Positions 1-6,058 of a stretch of DNA of 10,601 bases are shown piece after piece. Position numbers and translations under genes: made by a program. Each line of letters begins with the position of its first letter. Position 1 is the first letter of the stretch. The notes under the pieces were generated by a model that was not told where the DNA came from, made no database searches, and worked only from the letters and a program-made list of their open reading frames with translations. The DNA lies in the NCBI GenBank assembly GCA_021793595.1, contig JAJYSL010000144.1, forward strand, positions 1 to 10,601, read 5' to 3'. The DNA comes from Acidobacteriota bacterium. Lineage in GTDB: Bacteria > Acidobacteriota > Terriglobia > Terriglobales > Acidobacteriaceae.

Positions 1-150
1 CCGATCTTCGCATTCGAGCATTAAAGGCAAAATTAACCAAGAGATCCAGCATCCTTTAGGCGATCCGCTTTTGAAGGGCCTGCTACAAACTAGTTCAGAA
101 AAATCCAATAGGCAGGTGCATTCTTTAGCTCAGTTGCGCAGAAATAGTGT

Positions 151-162
151 TATCTTTTGTAA
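151..162 (+). promoter_or_regulatory. Putative -10 box placing transcription start at the ATG (leaderless mRNA)
   Basis: A TATCTT hexamer (151-156) fits the TANNNT -10 pattern common in actinobacteria and ends six bases before the ATG at 163, so transcription would start at or next to the A of the start codon. No Shine-Dalgarno-like sequence precedes that ATG, which agrees with a leaderless transcript. No convincing -35 box is visible. The preceding 150 bases hold no gene I can assign. This is inference from position and motif only. Confidence 0.35.
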
Positions 163-597
163 ATGGTTAAAAATGAAGTTACGGATTCAAAAGCCAATGC
201 GCTCAGGTCCAGCTGGCTTTTCAGCGACTGCAATCGCAAAGAACTCGCCCTGCTGGAGTCTGTATGCGACGAGGTGACAATTCACCCTGGCTCAATACTC
301 TGCGAAGAAGGCAAGGTGGGCAAAGAATTCTGCCTCATCGTCTCCGGACGAGCAAAAGTCAGCAAAAACAACCACGAGGTTGCGATGCTAGGACCTAGCG
401 ACGGTTTTGGGGAGCTCTCGCTTCTCGACCACCTTCCAAGATCTGCGACAGTCACTGCTGAGACTGAAATGGATCTTTTGGTGCTGCCAGCCAGAGAATT
501 CGCGTCTGTCCTGGAAGAAATCCCCTCTATGGCAGTGCGGCTGCTCGAAGCCATGTCAAAGAGGCTGAGAGACGCGGACAACAAAGCATTCGCCTGA
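163..597 (+). CDS. Cyclic nucleotide-binding domain protein (CRP-type cNMP-binding domain only)
   Basis: The 144-residue protein is essentially one CAP/CRP effector-binding beta-roll. A short N-terminal helix region (about 15-38) leads into the roll with a GSILCEEG strand-turn (43-50). The phosphate-binding cassette at 81-95 reads GFGELSLLDHLPRSA and keeps the key Glu84 and Arg93 that contact cyclic-nucleotide phosphate and ribose in the family. A terminal helix (about 112-138) resembles the C helix. There is no helix-turn-helix, kinase or channel domain, so it is not a complete transcription factor. It more likely senses or binds a cyclic nucleotide and acts on a partner, or is an effector-domain remnant. 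The ATG at 163 lacks a Shine-Dalgarno but lies just after a -10-like box. The gene converges on the Fe-S oxidoreductase gene and shares its terminator. The family call is firm. Ligand and partner are unknown. Confidence 0.85.
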   Translation: MVKNEVTDSKANALRSSWLFSDCNRKELALLESVCDEVTIHPGSILCEEGKVGKEFCLIVSGRAKVSKNNHEVAMLGPSDGFGELSLLDHLPRSATVTAETEMDLLVLPAREFASVLEEIPSMAVRLLEAMSKRLRDADNKAFA

Positions 598-648
598 TAC
601 CGTACAAAGGTATCGGAGTGTAAGAACACAACAACTAGACCAAAAATC

Positions 649-684
649 AATCAAGGCCTGTCTCAATTAAGACAGGCCTTGATT
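649..684. terminator. Bidirectional intrinsic terminator between convergent genes
   Basis: A perfect 15-bp inverted repeat (arm AATCAAGGCCTGTCT, 649-663, with its complement 670-684) encloses a 6-base loop. It sits between the stop of the cNMP-domain gene (597) and the end of the minus-strand oxidoreductase gene (706), where it can end transcription from both sides. The arms finish in A/T on each side, but there is no long T tract. Confidence 0.85.
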
Positions 685-705
685 ACGCCCTCTAATTCCG
701 AATTC

Positions 706-2736
706 TCAGTCGCTCAAAGACCGCTCCAATATCTGTGCTACATCTAAAACCTTCATGTCTTCGCCAGCAGTGCCCTCAGACTGGCGCGTCTTTACTCCGT
801 CGTCCAACATGATCATGCAATATGGACAGGCGGTTGCAACCATGTCCGCGCCCGTGACCAGGACCTGGTCGGTTCTTTCCATATTGATACGCTTGCCGAT
901 GTTCTCCTCGAGCCACATGCGTGACCCTCCCGCACCGCAGCAGAACCCTTTCGAACGATGCTTATGCATCTCAATCGTCTTTACACCCGGTACGGAGTGC
1001 AATACCGATCTTGGCTCGTCATATACCGAGTTGTGCCTGCCCAAGTAGCACGGGTCGTGGTAGGTCACGGTAGCAGTGACGGGATTGGCGGGTGAAAGTT
1101 TCTTTTCCGAAACCAGCGTCTCGAATATCTGGGAATGGTGAACCACTTCGTAGTGACCACCCAGAGAGGGATATTCATTGGCCAGTGAGTTCAAACAGTG
1201 CGGACAGGAGGCGATGATTTTCTTAACCTTGGCGCTATTGAGAGTTTCAATATTGGTCGTAGCCTGCATTTGGTACAGGTACTCGTTGCCAAGCCGTCTT
1301 GCAGGGTCACCGGTGCATGATTCCCGGGGACCTAGCACTGCAAATTTCACTCCGCCAGCATGAAGAAGTCTTGCGATACTCTGCGTAGTCTTGGAGGCCC
1401 TCTCATCCAACGCGCCGGCACACCCAACCCAGAACAGATATTCAACGTCCTCCGGAATCTCACCGGTAATTACCGGGACTTCGAAGTCGAGACTCTTGGT
1501 CCAATCAAGTCTCTTTGACTGGCCAAGACCCCATGGATCGCCCTGATTCTCGACGTTCCTCAGCATCAGATTGGCTTCAGTTGGAAAATCAGAGTCCATC
1601 AATACCTTGTAACGGCGCATATCGACAATGGTGTCAATGTGCTCGATATCCACCGGACATGCCTCTACGCAGGCGCCGCAGGTGGTGCAGGCCCACAGAA
1701 CATCAGAATCGATCACGTCTGGCACTAAAGGCACCGACGTCGACTTAGTGGCGCCCGGACCAATGAGTGACGGAGCGGACTTGAAGAGATGGTCACGCAA
1801 GCTCATGATCACAAGCTTCGGGGACAAGGGCTTGCCAGTATTCCACGCTGGACATTGTTCTTGACACCTTCCACACTCGGTACAGGTGGCAAGATCGAGA
1901 TTCTGCTTCCACGTAAGGTGCTCAATCTGGCCTGAACCAAACACATCTTCTTCGCTTAATTGCTCTGGATCCATGTTCGGGGTCGTCCCAAGTGCACCCA
2001 AGGCCTTTGGCCGACGTGAAAATATCACGTTGAGCGGAGCGGTGAATATGTGAAGGTGTTTGGAATAGGTTACAAAAACAAGGAATCCCATTATGACCGC
2101 GATATTGAGCTCCAGGAACACCACCTCGATCGCCTTATTGGCGGTAGTCCCAAGGCCTCGAATCCATGAAGCGACCGCGTGGGAAGCAAAGGCAGCGTCG
2201 CCATAGGGGAAGTGTCCTAGGTTTGCCTGAGCAGCTCGGTACATCACCAGCGTGATGACCACCATTGCGATCCCCAGCAGAACCAGCCAAGCCGCACCGG
2301 TGTGCGAACCGTAGAAGCGTGAATCCCTCTGCCTACGATCGGGTGCGTTGCTGATCCTGAGGATGGCAAATACCGCAAGCGATATAAGGATCAAAACGCA
2401 GAATAGATCTTCCAGGAAGCCAAGCCAGGAATCGTGGCCAATCAGCGGTATGGCAAATGTGGAACTAAATAGTGCGCCGAAGGCCTCGATGATCGTAGCA
2501 AGCAGAATGAGGAAGCCCCAAAACGTAAGTGCGTGCGCAATTCCGGGCACAGTCTTTTTCAAAAGCTTTCGCTGGCCAATGACCTCAGATAGCTCGGCCC
2601 AAATACGTCTGCCCACATTATCAGTCCTGCCGGGGGCAGGCTTTCCGGACGTAATAAGGCCAAAAAGAAAGAGCAGTCTTCTGCCTGCGAACACTGCGGC
2701 CACCACAACGATGACCACGCCGATTAACAATCTCAA
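706..2736 (-). CDS. Membrane-anchored Fe-S oxidoreductase (heterodisulfide reductase/CCG-domain type)
   Basis: This 676-residue protein has an N-terminal membrane part with about five to six hydrophobic helices (residues 1-230). It resembles the nitrate reductase gamma/HdrE cytochrome b fold and has scattered histidines that could bind haem. Next comes a ferredoxin-like pair of 4Fe-4S motifs: CTECGRCQEQCP (Cys285, 288, 291, 295) and CTTCGACVEACP (Cys350, 353, 356, 360). Two CCG (HdrB/GlpC-type) domains follow. The second is canonical (Cys563, Cys599-Cys600, Cys637, Cys640). The first has a single Cys474 where a pair is usual (Cys439, 474, 511, 514). The fused arrangement matches the actinobacterial family that includes Mycobacterium tuberculosis Rv0338c. 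It probably passes electrons between a soluble donor or acceptor and the membrane quinone pool; the substrate is unknown. An in-frame TTG at 2754 gives six more residues, but TTG 2736 sits six bases after AGGGAGG and is preferred. dcd lies 174 bases upstream on the same strand. Confidence 0.88.
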   Translation of the reverse strand: MRLLIGVVIVVVAAVFAGRRLLFLFGLITSGKPAPGRTDNVGRRIWAELSEVIGQRKLLKKTVPGIAHALTFWGFLILLATIIEAFGALFSSTFAIPLIGHDSWLGFLEDLFCVLILISLAVFAILRISNAPDRRQRDSRFYGSHTGAAWLVLLGIAMVVITLVMYRAAQANLGHFPYGDAAFASHAVASWIRGLGTTANKAIEVVFLELNIAVIMGFLVFVTYSKHLHIFTAPLNVIFSRRPKALGALGTTPNMDPEQLSEEDVFGSGQIEHLTWKQNLDLATCTECGRCQEQCPAWNTGKPLSPKLVIMSLRDHLFKSAPSLIGPGATKSTSVPLVPDVIDSDVLWACTTCGACVEACPVDIEHIDTIVDMRRYKVLMDSDFPTEANLMLRNVENQGDPWGLGQSKRLDWTKSLDFEVPVITGEIPEDVEYLFWVGCAGALDERASKTTQSIARLLHAGGVKFAVLGPRESCTGDPARRLGNEYLYQMQATTNIETLNSAKVKKIIASCPHCLNSLANEYPSLGGHYEVVHHSQIFETLVSEKKLSPANPVTATVTYHDPCYLGRHNSVYDEPRSVLHSVPGVKTIEMHKHRSKGFCCGAGGSRMWLEENIGKRINMERTDQVLVTGADMVATACPYCMIMLDDGVKTRQSEGTAGEDMKVLDVAQILERSLSD

Positions 2737-2749
2737 CGAATTCCTCCCT
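2737..2749 (-). promoter_or_regulatory. Strong Shine-Dalgarno that decides the oxidoreductase start
   Basis: On the minus strand AGGGAGG (2749-2743) is followed by six bases and then TTG (2736-2734). The upstream in-frame TTG at 2754 would put this ribosome site inside the coding sequence and has no comparable site of its own. The translation start is therefore placed at 2736. Confidence 0.75.
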
Positions 2750-2910
2750 AACAACCCTTGTGCTGATCACCTACGGTACCCTGGCATGTTTGCCATGAGG
2801 GACCTAAATAAAAATGCAGTTAGCTTACACTATCCAAATTTCGCCCTGCTGTCACAATCCTTCTCTAACTCGCGACAACTCAAATTTCTCCCTTGGGACC
2901 TCAGGCCTGG
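2737..2910 (-). other. Intergenic leader between dcd and the oxidoreductase gene, with a weak promoter candidate
   Basis: This 174-base gap follows the dcd stop. On the minus strand TTGTGA (2857-2852) and TAGTGT (2832-2827) could be -35 and -10 boxes, but the 19-base spacer is longer than ideal. Downstream, around 2767-2790, a short imperfect hairpin (GGCA/TGCC core with flanking CCC/GGG) lies in the would-be 5' leader. No clear terminator follows dcd, so read-through co-transcription is equally possible. Confidence 0.25.
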
Positions 2911-3477
2911 CTACTTTTGGAAGTTTTCAAAATATCTTGACGGAGTCGGACCTCTTTGGCCCTGATATTTCGAGCCGACTGGACTCGATCCGTATGGAAA
3001 ATCTGCTGGAGAAGTCATCTTTAGAAACGAGATCTGGCCAATCTTCATGTTTGGATATACAGTTATCGGCAGATTCGCCACATTAGACAGCTCCAGGGTT
3101 ATGTTGCCGTCGAATCCGGCGTCGACAAAACCTGCAGTGGAATGTATCAGAAGTCCGAGCCGACCCAACGATGACTTGCCTTCGAGACGCCCAACAAGAT
3201 CGTCAGGTATACCTATTCTTTCAAGCGTCGAACCCAGAACAAATTCGCCCGGATGAAGAATAAAAACTTCATCATCTTTTATCTCAATAAGCTCGGTTAA
3301 TTCAGACTGATCTTCTTTGACGTCTATGACGCGCGCAGTGTGGTTTCGAAAGACTCGAAAGTACTTATCCACATGAAGATCAACCGATGAAGGTTGGATA
3401 CATCCTTCATCCAAGGGATCAATTACGATACGTCCCTTTGCAAGCTCTTCTTTAATAGTTCGATCCGACAAGATCAT
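2911..3477 (-). CDS. dcd: dCTP deaminase, dUMP-forming (bifunctional dCTP deaminase/dUTPase)
   Basis: The 188-residue protein matches the dUTPase-fold dCTP deaminase family along its whole length and is close in size to mycobacterial Dcd (about 190). The N terminus [12 protein letters not shown] is typical. [11 protein letters not shown] (100-110) contains the substrate-binding Ser/Arg region, and ITLELSN (126-132) carries the catalytic Glu129, equivalent to E. coli Glu138. The C terminus [14 protein letters not shown] (168-181) is the flexible lid that closes over the nucleotide. [11 protein letters not shown] (112-122) follows the mycobacterial and Methanocaldococcus pattern, not the E. coli one. 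That suggests it deaminates dCTP and hydrolyses the triphosphate in one active site, giving dUMP for thymidylate synthesis and keeping dUTP low. An upstream in-frame start would add ten unlikely residues, so ATG 3477 is chosen. No Shine-Dalgarno precedes it. It is divergent from tRNA-Gly. Confidence 0.95.
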   Translation of the reverse strand: MILSDRTIKEELAKGRIVIDPLDEGCIQPSSVDLHVDKYFRVFRNHTARVIDVKEDQSELTELIEIKDDEVFILHPGEFVLGSTLERIGIPDDLVGRLEGKSSLGRLGLLIHSTAGFVDAGFDGNITLELSNVANLPITVYPNMKIGQISFLKMTSPADFPYGSSPVGSKYQGQRGPTPSRYFENFQK

Positions 3478-3518
3478 GGATACATACGATAGTGTGTATA
3501 AAAGCAAGAAGCATGCTT
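3478..3518. promoter_or_regulatory. Short divergent promoter region for dcd and tRNA-Gly
   Basis: Only 41 bases separate the dcd ATG from the first tRNA base. On the plus strand TATAAA (3497-3502) lies 16 bases before the tRNA and suits a -10 box. On the minus strand TATCGT (3491-3486) ends eight bases before the dcd ATG, fits TANNNT, and would give a nearly leaderless dcd transcript. The two candidate boxes are five bases apart, so RNA polymerase could probably serve only one side at a time. The -35 regions are weak on both sides. Confidence 0.35.
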
Positions 3519-3589
3519 GCGGGTGTAGTTCAGAGGTAGAACATCAGCTTCCCAAGCTGAGAACGCGAGTTCGATTCTCGTCGCCCGCT
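3519..3589 (+). tRNA. tRNA-Gly, anticodon CCC
   Basis: A full cloverleaf can be drawn. The acceptor stem GCGGGTG pairs with CGCCCGC. The D arm is GTTC/GAAC. The anticodon stem is TCAGC/GCTGA with loop TTCCCAA, which places CCC at positions 34-36 after T33. The T stem GCGAG/CTCGT encloses loop TTCGATT, and the discriminator base is T. The following bases are CAA, so the CCA end is not encoded and must be added after transcription. It reads GGG glycine codons. It is divergent from dcd, an arrangement I recall from mycobacteria. Mobile-element sequences lie downstream. Confidence 0.95.
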
Positions 3590-3708
3590 CAAGGTATATT
3601 AGCTGTTCAGAGACTATTTATATCGCCAAATAAGTTATATGTAACTTCCAACGATTAAACACAGACCACATATCGACCACATTACACACCTTGTTATTGT
3701 CAGGTTAA
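3590..3708. other. AT-rich spacer downstream of tRNA-Gly
   Basis: This AT-rich stretch lies between the tRNA and the transposase remnant. I see no gene, no good terminator hairpin and no second copy of the tRNA 3' end. An in-frame TAA at 3706-3708 directly precedes the remnant frame, so the junction where the IS1380-like sequence begins lies close to 3708. Confidence 0.5.
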
Positions 3709-3948
3709 GTGTCACTCTCGGCACTTGCCCACAATCTGCTTAGATGGAGCGCGATTCTCGGCAAGATCACCGCTGCGGGAACCTTTCTGGCATCAAAGAC
3801 GATGAGAACCCGGTTCATCTCAGTTGCAGCACGGCTTGTAAACGTCTCGGGAAGGGCGGTTCTCCGGGGACCAAAGCCTTGGCCATGGGCACAGCAGTTT
3901 CTCTCTCTACTTTCAAACCTGCGTGCAATTCAGCAAGCCACCGGATAG
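3709..3948 (+). pseudogene. C-terminal remnant of an IS1380-like transposase
   Basis: About 79 codons remain, ending at TAG 3946-3948. The pattern LAHNLLRW (residues 6-13) followed by an Arg-rich stretch (RTRFISVAARLV) and LRGPKPWPW (52-60) matches the last section of IS1380-family DDE transposases, where ALAHNLLRW, a run of basic residues and a Leu-Pro-Trp-Pro-Trp-like motif occur in that order. Full-length members are several times longer, so the catalytic domain and start are missing. A stop codon sits directly upstream of the fragment. It is a dead relic of an insertion older than the intact IS next to it. I cannot identify its terminal inverted repeat. The alternative, a small independent gene, is unlikely given the motif match. 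Confidence 0.65.
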
Positions 3949-4069
3949 GGCATCACAATCTGGGGTTCTGGCACCACCCCGAGAGAGCGCTTCACATATC
4001 CCGATGTGCCAATAACACACATAAGCGCACGTGAATGGGCTCTTGTTGATGCCTTCCGGTGTGGCTTCT
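3913..4069 (-). pseudogene. 3' portion of a minus-strand reading frame split by the insertion sequence
   Basis: Reading the minus strand through the left repeat copy, the frame continues from the right-hand part (5740-6058) without a stop for about 34 further codons after the repeat and ends at TGA (3915-3913). The last codons run antisense to the IS1380-like remnant. The predicted end (Ser, Gly and Cys rich) looks less protein-like than the 5' part, so the ancestral stop may have been lost in an earlier rearrangement. No family is recognised. Confidence 0.3.
4017..4069 (+). repeat. 53-bp direct repeat, left copy (IS target duplication)
   Basis: The 53 bases beginning ACACATAAGCGCACGTGAAT and ending GTGTGGCTTCT recur identically at 5740-5792, directly outside the other end of the insertion sequence. 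Identity stops exactly at the IS boundary on the inner side and at C4016 versus G5739 on the outer side. This fits a target-site duplication of unusual length. Confidence 0.9.
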
Positions 4070-4083
4070 CCCGTCTTCGGCGA
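4070..4083 (+). repeat. Left terminal inverted repeat of the IS
   Basis: CCCGTCTTCGGCGA begins exactly where the left 53-bp repeat ends and is the exact reverse complement of 5726-5739. Pairing with the right end breaks down after these 14 bases. Confidence 0.9.
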
Positions 4084-4157
4084 TTTTTACTGAATCCCAC
4101 ATTTTGAGTAAGTCATAATATGTGAAGTAGCTGGTAGTGACCTTGTGTATGTCTGAA

Positions 4158-4182
4158 ATAGGTGTTTGTTTTGTACACCTAT
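4158..4182 (+). promoter_or_regulatory. Hairpin abutting the transposase ribosome-binding site
   Basis: ATAGGTGT (4158-4165) and ACACCTAT (4175-4182) form a perfect 8-bp stem with a 9-base loop. The next bases are the AGGA (4183-4186) that serves the GTG start at 4194. A stem stacked against the Shine-Dalgarno could reduce translation, as insertion sequences often do to limit transposase or to block read-through from outside promoters. The same ACACCTAT recurs beside the right inverted repeat (5718-5725). Confidence 0.45.
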
Positions 4183-4193
4183 AGGATTGCCGT

Positions 4194-5717
4194 GTGCGCA
4201 TTGATATCTCCAGCTACAAAGGTGCAAAGCGGGTCAGAATCGTAGAGCGGGAAAAGATTGGCGGCCGTTACACGACCAGACTTATAAAACACATTGGAAC
4301 TGCCAGAAACGATGATGAGCTCGAGATCCTAAAAAAGATAGCTCAGACCGATCGCTCCAGGTTGTCTAGTCCTAATCAGCTTTCCCTTGATTTAGGCCAG
4401 AATTCCATTAGAGGTCTTTTCTCACTGGGGGTTTTCAATTACGGGGCGGAACTTATATTTGGACACGTCTTTGATTCGTTAGGTATTTCCGTCGGGAGGC
4501 TTACCCCGCTACTGCGACTGCTCACAATTGGGCGAATTATACACCCGTCATCTAAGAGAGACACCGCTACCTGGCTCAGAGATACCCTTGGGTCGACCTA
4601 TAGCCTGGATCAGATCTATAGGTTCTTAGACACTATTTATAAGCATAAGAACGAGATTCAAAAGTCGCTCAGAGAAGCTGTTTCAACCTCGTACCCCGGG
4701 GCAATGAGTTATCTGTTGTACGACGTCACCACCTTGTACTTCGAAATTGACCACGAAGACGAAGACCAATATTCATGGCCTGGTCTTCGCAGGAGGGGTT
4801 ACTCCAAAGATCACCGATCCGATCTTCCCCAGATTGTACTCGGACTATGTGTCAATGAACTTGGGATGCCGCTCTCATATCGGATTTATCCAGGCCAAAC
4901 CTACGAAGGCAAGACTTTGGTAGATGGAGTTGAATTTGCCCGCAGACAAATTGGCACCGATTCCATCACAGTTGTGGCAGATGCCGGGATGCTTAGTTCA
5001 TCAAATGTTTCACTGATCAAAGAAATGGGAATGAACTTCATCATCTCTGCCAGGATTAGGTCCATGGACTCTTCGGTGACGCAGAAGATCCTTTCTCACG
5101 ACTTCACCCGCCAGCCCATTTGTGAGGTTGAGTACAAAGAGATGAGACTCATTGTTTCTTACTCGCGAAAAAGAGCCAAAGCCGATGCTACCCGCAGGCA
5201 GAGGTCAGTTTCACGACTGGAAAAGCTTGTTCTACAGAACAAAGCGGTCAGAAAGCACAAGTTCTTGGAGTTCTCAGTCAAGGGAAAACCGACCCTTGAT
5301 TACCAAGCAGTGGAGAGAGCTGGCCTGTTCGATGGGCTGAAGGGGTACCTAACGAATAATGCGAGCCTGACGCACGAAGAAGTCATCTCCCACTACAACT
5401 ACCTGCCGACAGTAGAGCAATCTTTCCGTATGACAAAATCCGACCTAAAGATTCGCCCCGCGTTTCACCAGAGATCAAAAAGAATCGAAGCGCATGTGAT
5501 TTTGTGCATGGTATCGCTCTGTGTCATGCGGATCTTGGAAGACAAGGTGAAAACACACGGTTTCACCTACCCACAGGCTCTTTCCATCATTTCTAGAACG
5601 AACAGTGCGCTAATTGGCAATGCCAGGAAATCTCACCTGCTTCCACCCCTGTTCAGCCCAGACTTCATTACGATATCGGAAGCCGTCGGCGCATGTAGGT
5701 CTCACGATCTATTTTGA
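4194..5717 (+). CDS. IS1634-family DDE transposase
   Basis: The 507-residue enzyme would cut and join the ends of the surrounding insertion sequence. The catalytic triad can be read: Asp177 in LLYDVTTLYFE, Asp263 in VVADAGM, and Glu408 in YNYLPTVEQSFR, which has the Y-x6-E-x2-FR form typical of IS4-related groups. A long beta-strand and helix insertion separates the second Asp from the Glu, as in the IS1634 family, where 450-600 residues is normal. The N-terminal part (1-110) includes a basic, probably DNA-binding region. After the triad, residues 420-450 (RPAFHQRSKRIEAHVILCM) match the usual C-terminal helix. GTG 4194 is chosen because AGGA lies seven bases upstream. The gene is intact with no frameshift. 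The stop is nine bases from the right inverted repeat, so the element is very compact. Confidence 0.93.
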   Translation: MRIDISSYKGAKRVRIVEREKIGGRYTTRLIKHIGTARNDDELEILKKIAQTDRSRLSSPNQLSLDLGQNSIRGLFSLGVFNYGAELIFGHVFDSLGISVGRLTPLLRLLTIGRIIHPSSKRDTATWLRDTLGSTYSLDQIYRFLDTIYKHKNEIQKSLREAVSTSYPGAMSYLLYDVTTLYFEIDHEDEDQYSWPGLRRRGYSKDHRSDLPQIVLGLCVNELGMPLSYRIYPGQTYEGKTLVDGVEFARRQIGTDSITVVADAGMLSSSNVSLIKEMGMNFIISARIRSMDSSVTQKILSHDFTRQPICEVEYKEMRLIVSYSRKRAKADATRRQRSVSRLEKLVLQNKAVRKHKFLEFSVKGKPTLDYQAVERAGLFDGLKGYLTNNASLTHEEVISHYNYLPTVEQSFRMTKSDLKIRPAFHQRSKRIEAHVILCMVSLCVMRILEDKVKTHGFTYPQALSIISRTNSALIGNARKSHLLPPLFSPDFITISEAVGACRSHDLF

Positions 5718-5725
5718 ACACCTAT

Positions 5726-5739
5726 TCGCCGAAGACGGG
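5726..5739 (-). repeat. Right terminal inverted repeat of the IS
   Basis: TCGCCGAAGACGGG is the exact reverse complement of 4070-4083 and ends directly at the right copy of the 53-bp repeat. Just inside it, ACACCTAT (5718-5725) repeats a motif from the hairpin before the transposase gene. Confidence 0.9.
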
Positions 5740-5792
5740 ACACATAAGCGCACGTGAATGGGCTCTTGTTGATGCCTTCCGGTGTGGCTTCT
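5740..5792 (+). repeat. 53-bp direct repeat, right copy (IS target duplication)
   Basis: Identical over all 53 bases to 4017-4069. On the minus strand it reads in the same frame as the sequence to its right. Replacing the IS and one repeat copy by a single copy joins the two halves of the split reading frame. Confidence 0.9.
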
Positions 5793-6058
5793 ATTGCTAC
5801 GAAAAAGATGTTGTAAGCGTCACATACTTCATTGACAGCTTCGACTCTTTCTTGCTCGTACGCTGCCGCTTCTTCTTTGTAAGTGGCTTCGGCACGTTCC
5901 CACTCGGTTAGATCTTCCGGTATGGCACCGTAAATGAGTGCTTTGCTGACTTGGAGGAGGGCTTCGGCTTTGGAACGCTCGTCACACGCTGAGAAAGGAT
6001 CGTCGCTGGGTTGGATTTGGTGTGACGGAATTTTCTGGGGTTTGGGCTTACACCCCCA
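5740..6058 (-). pseudogene. 5' portion of a minus-strand reading frame interrupted by the IS; unknown function
   Basis: The minus strand is open from after TAA (6061-6059) down into the IS, about 106 codons outside the element. The stretch from about 5990 to 5760 reads like real protein: an Ala/Glu/Lys-rich, probably alpha-helical segment (KAEALLQVSKALIYG, then LTEWERAEATYKEEAAAYEQ) followed by a hydrophobic YNIFFVAIEA. There is no ATG, GTG or TTG that could start a frame of this length, so the 5' end is missing or frameshifted. Joined to the left flank over one repeat copy, the frame is 140 codons plus a stop (6058-5740, then 4016-3913). I recognise no family. It could be a decayed chromosomal gene or phage/plasmid cargo. 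The opposite-strand frame is shorter and less protein-like. Confidence 0.4.

Larger units (their letters stand above)
4070..5739 (+). mobile_element. Complete IS1634-family insertion sequence, 1,670 bp
   Basis: The element is bounded by 14-bp perfect terminal inverted repeats (CCCGTCTTCGGCGA), carries one full-length DDE transposase gene filling most of its length, and is flanked by a perfect 53-bp direct repeat. Length, transposase type and the long duplication all fit the IS1634 family. IS1634 of Mycoplasma mycoides and the related IS1549 of Mycobacterium smegmatis are known for long, variable-length target duplications. The identical repeats and intact gene suggest recent insertion and possible activity. 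The family is assigned from motifs and architecture, not by database comparison. Confidence 0.88.

Noticed and set aside
71..277. Plus-strand frame overlapping the cNMP-domain gene
   Set aside because: It overlaps a clear domain-bearing gene in another frame, has no ribosome site at its TTG and no motif. Only the upstream part to 162 is free, and it looks non-coding.
2348..2965. Plus-strand frame of 205 codons across the 5' end of the oxidoreductase gene and the dcd 3' end
   Set aside because: It overlaps two confidently identified minus-strand genes and its translation has no family resemblance.
3572..3760. CGATTCTCG shared by the tRNA T arm (3572-3580) and 3752-3760, as a possible att duplication
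   Set aside because: Only nine bases are shared, the second copy lies inside the IS1380-like coding remnant, and no integrase gene is present.
5714..5911. Plus-strand frame starting at the IS right end
   Set aside because: It begins inside the IS over the transposase stop, and its Phe/Val/Cys-rich translation mirrors the more protein-like minus-strand frame.
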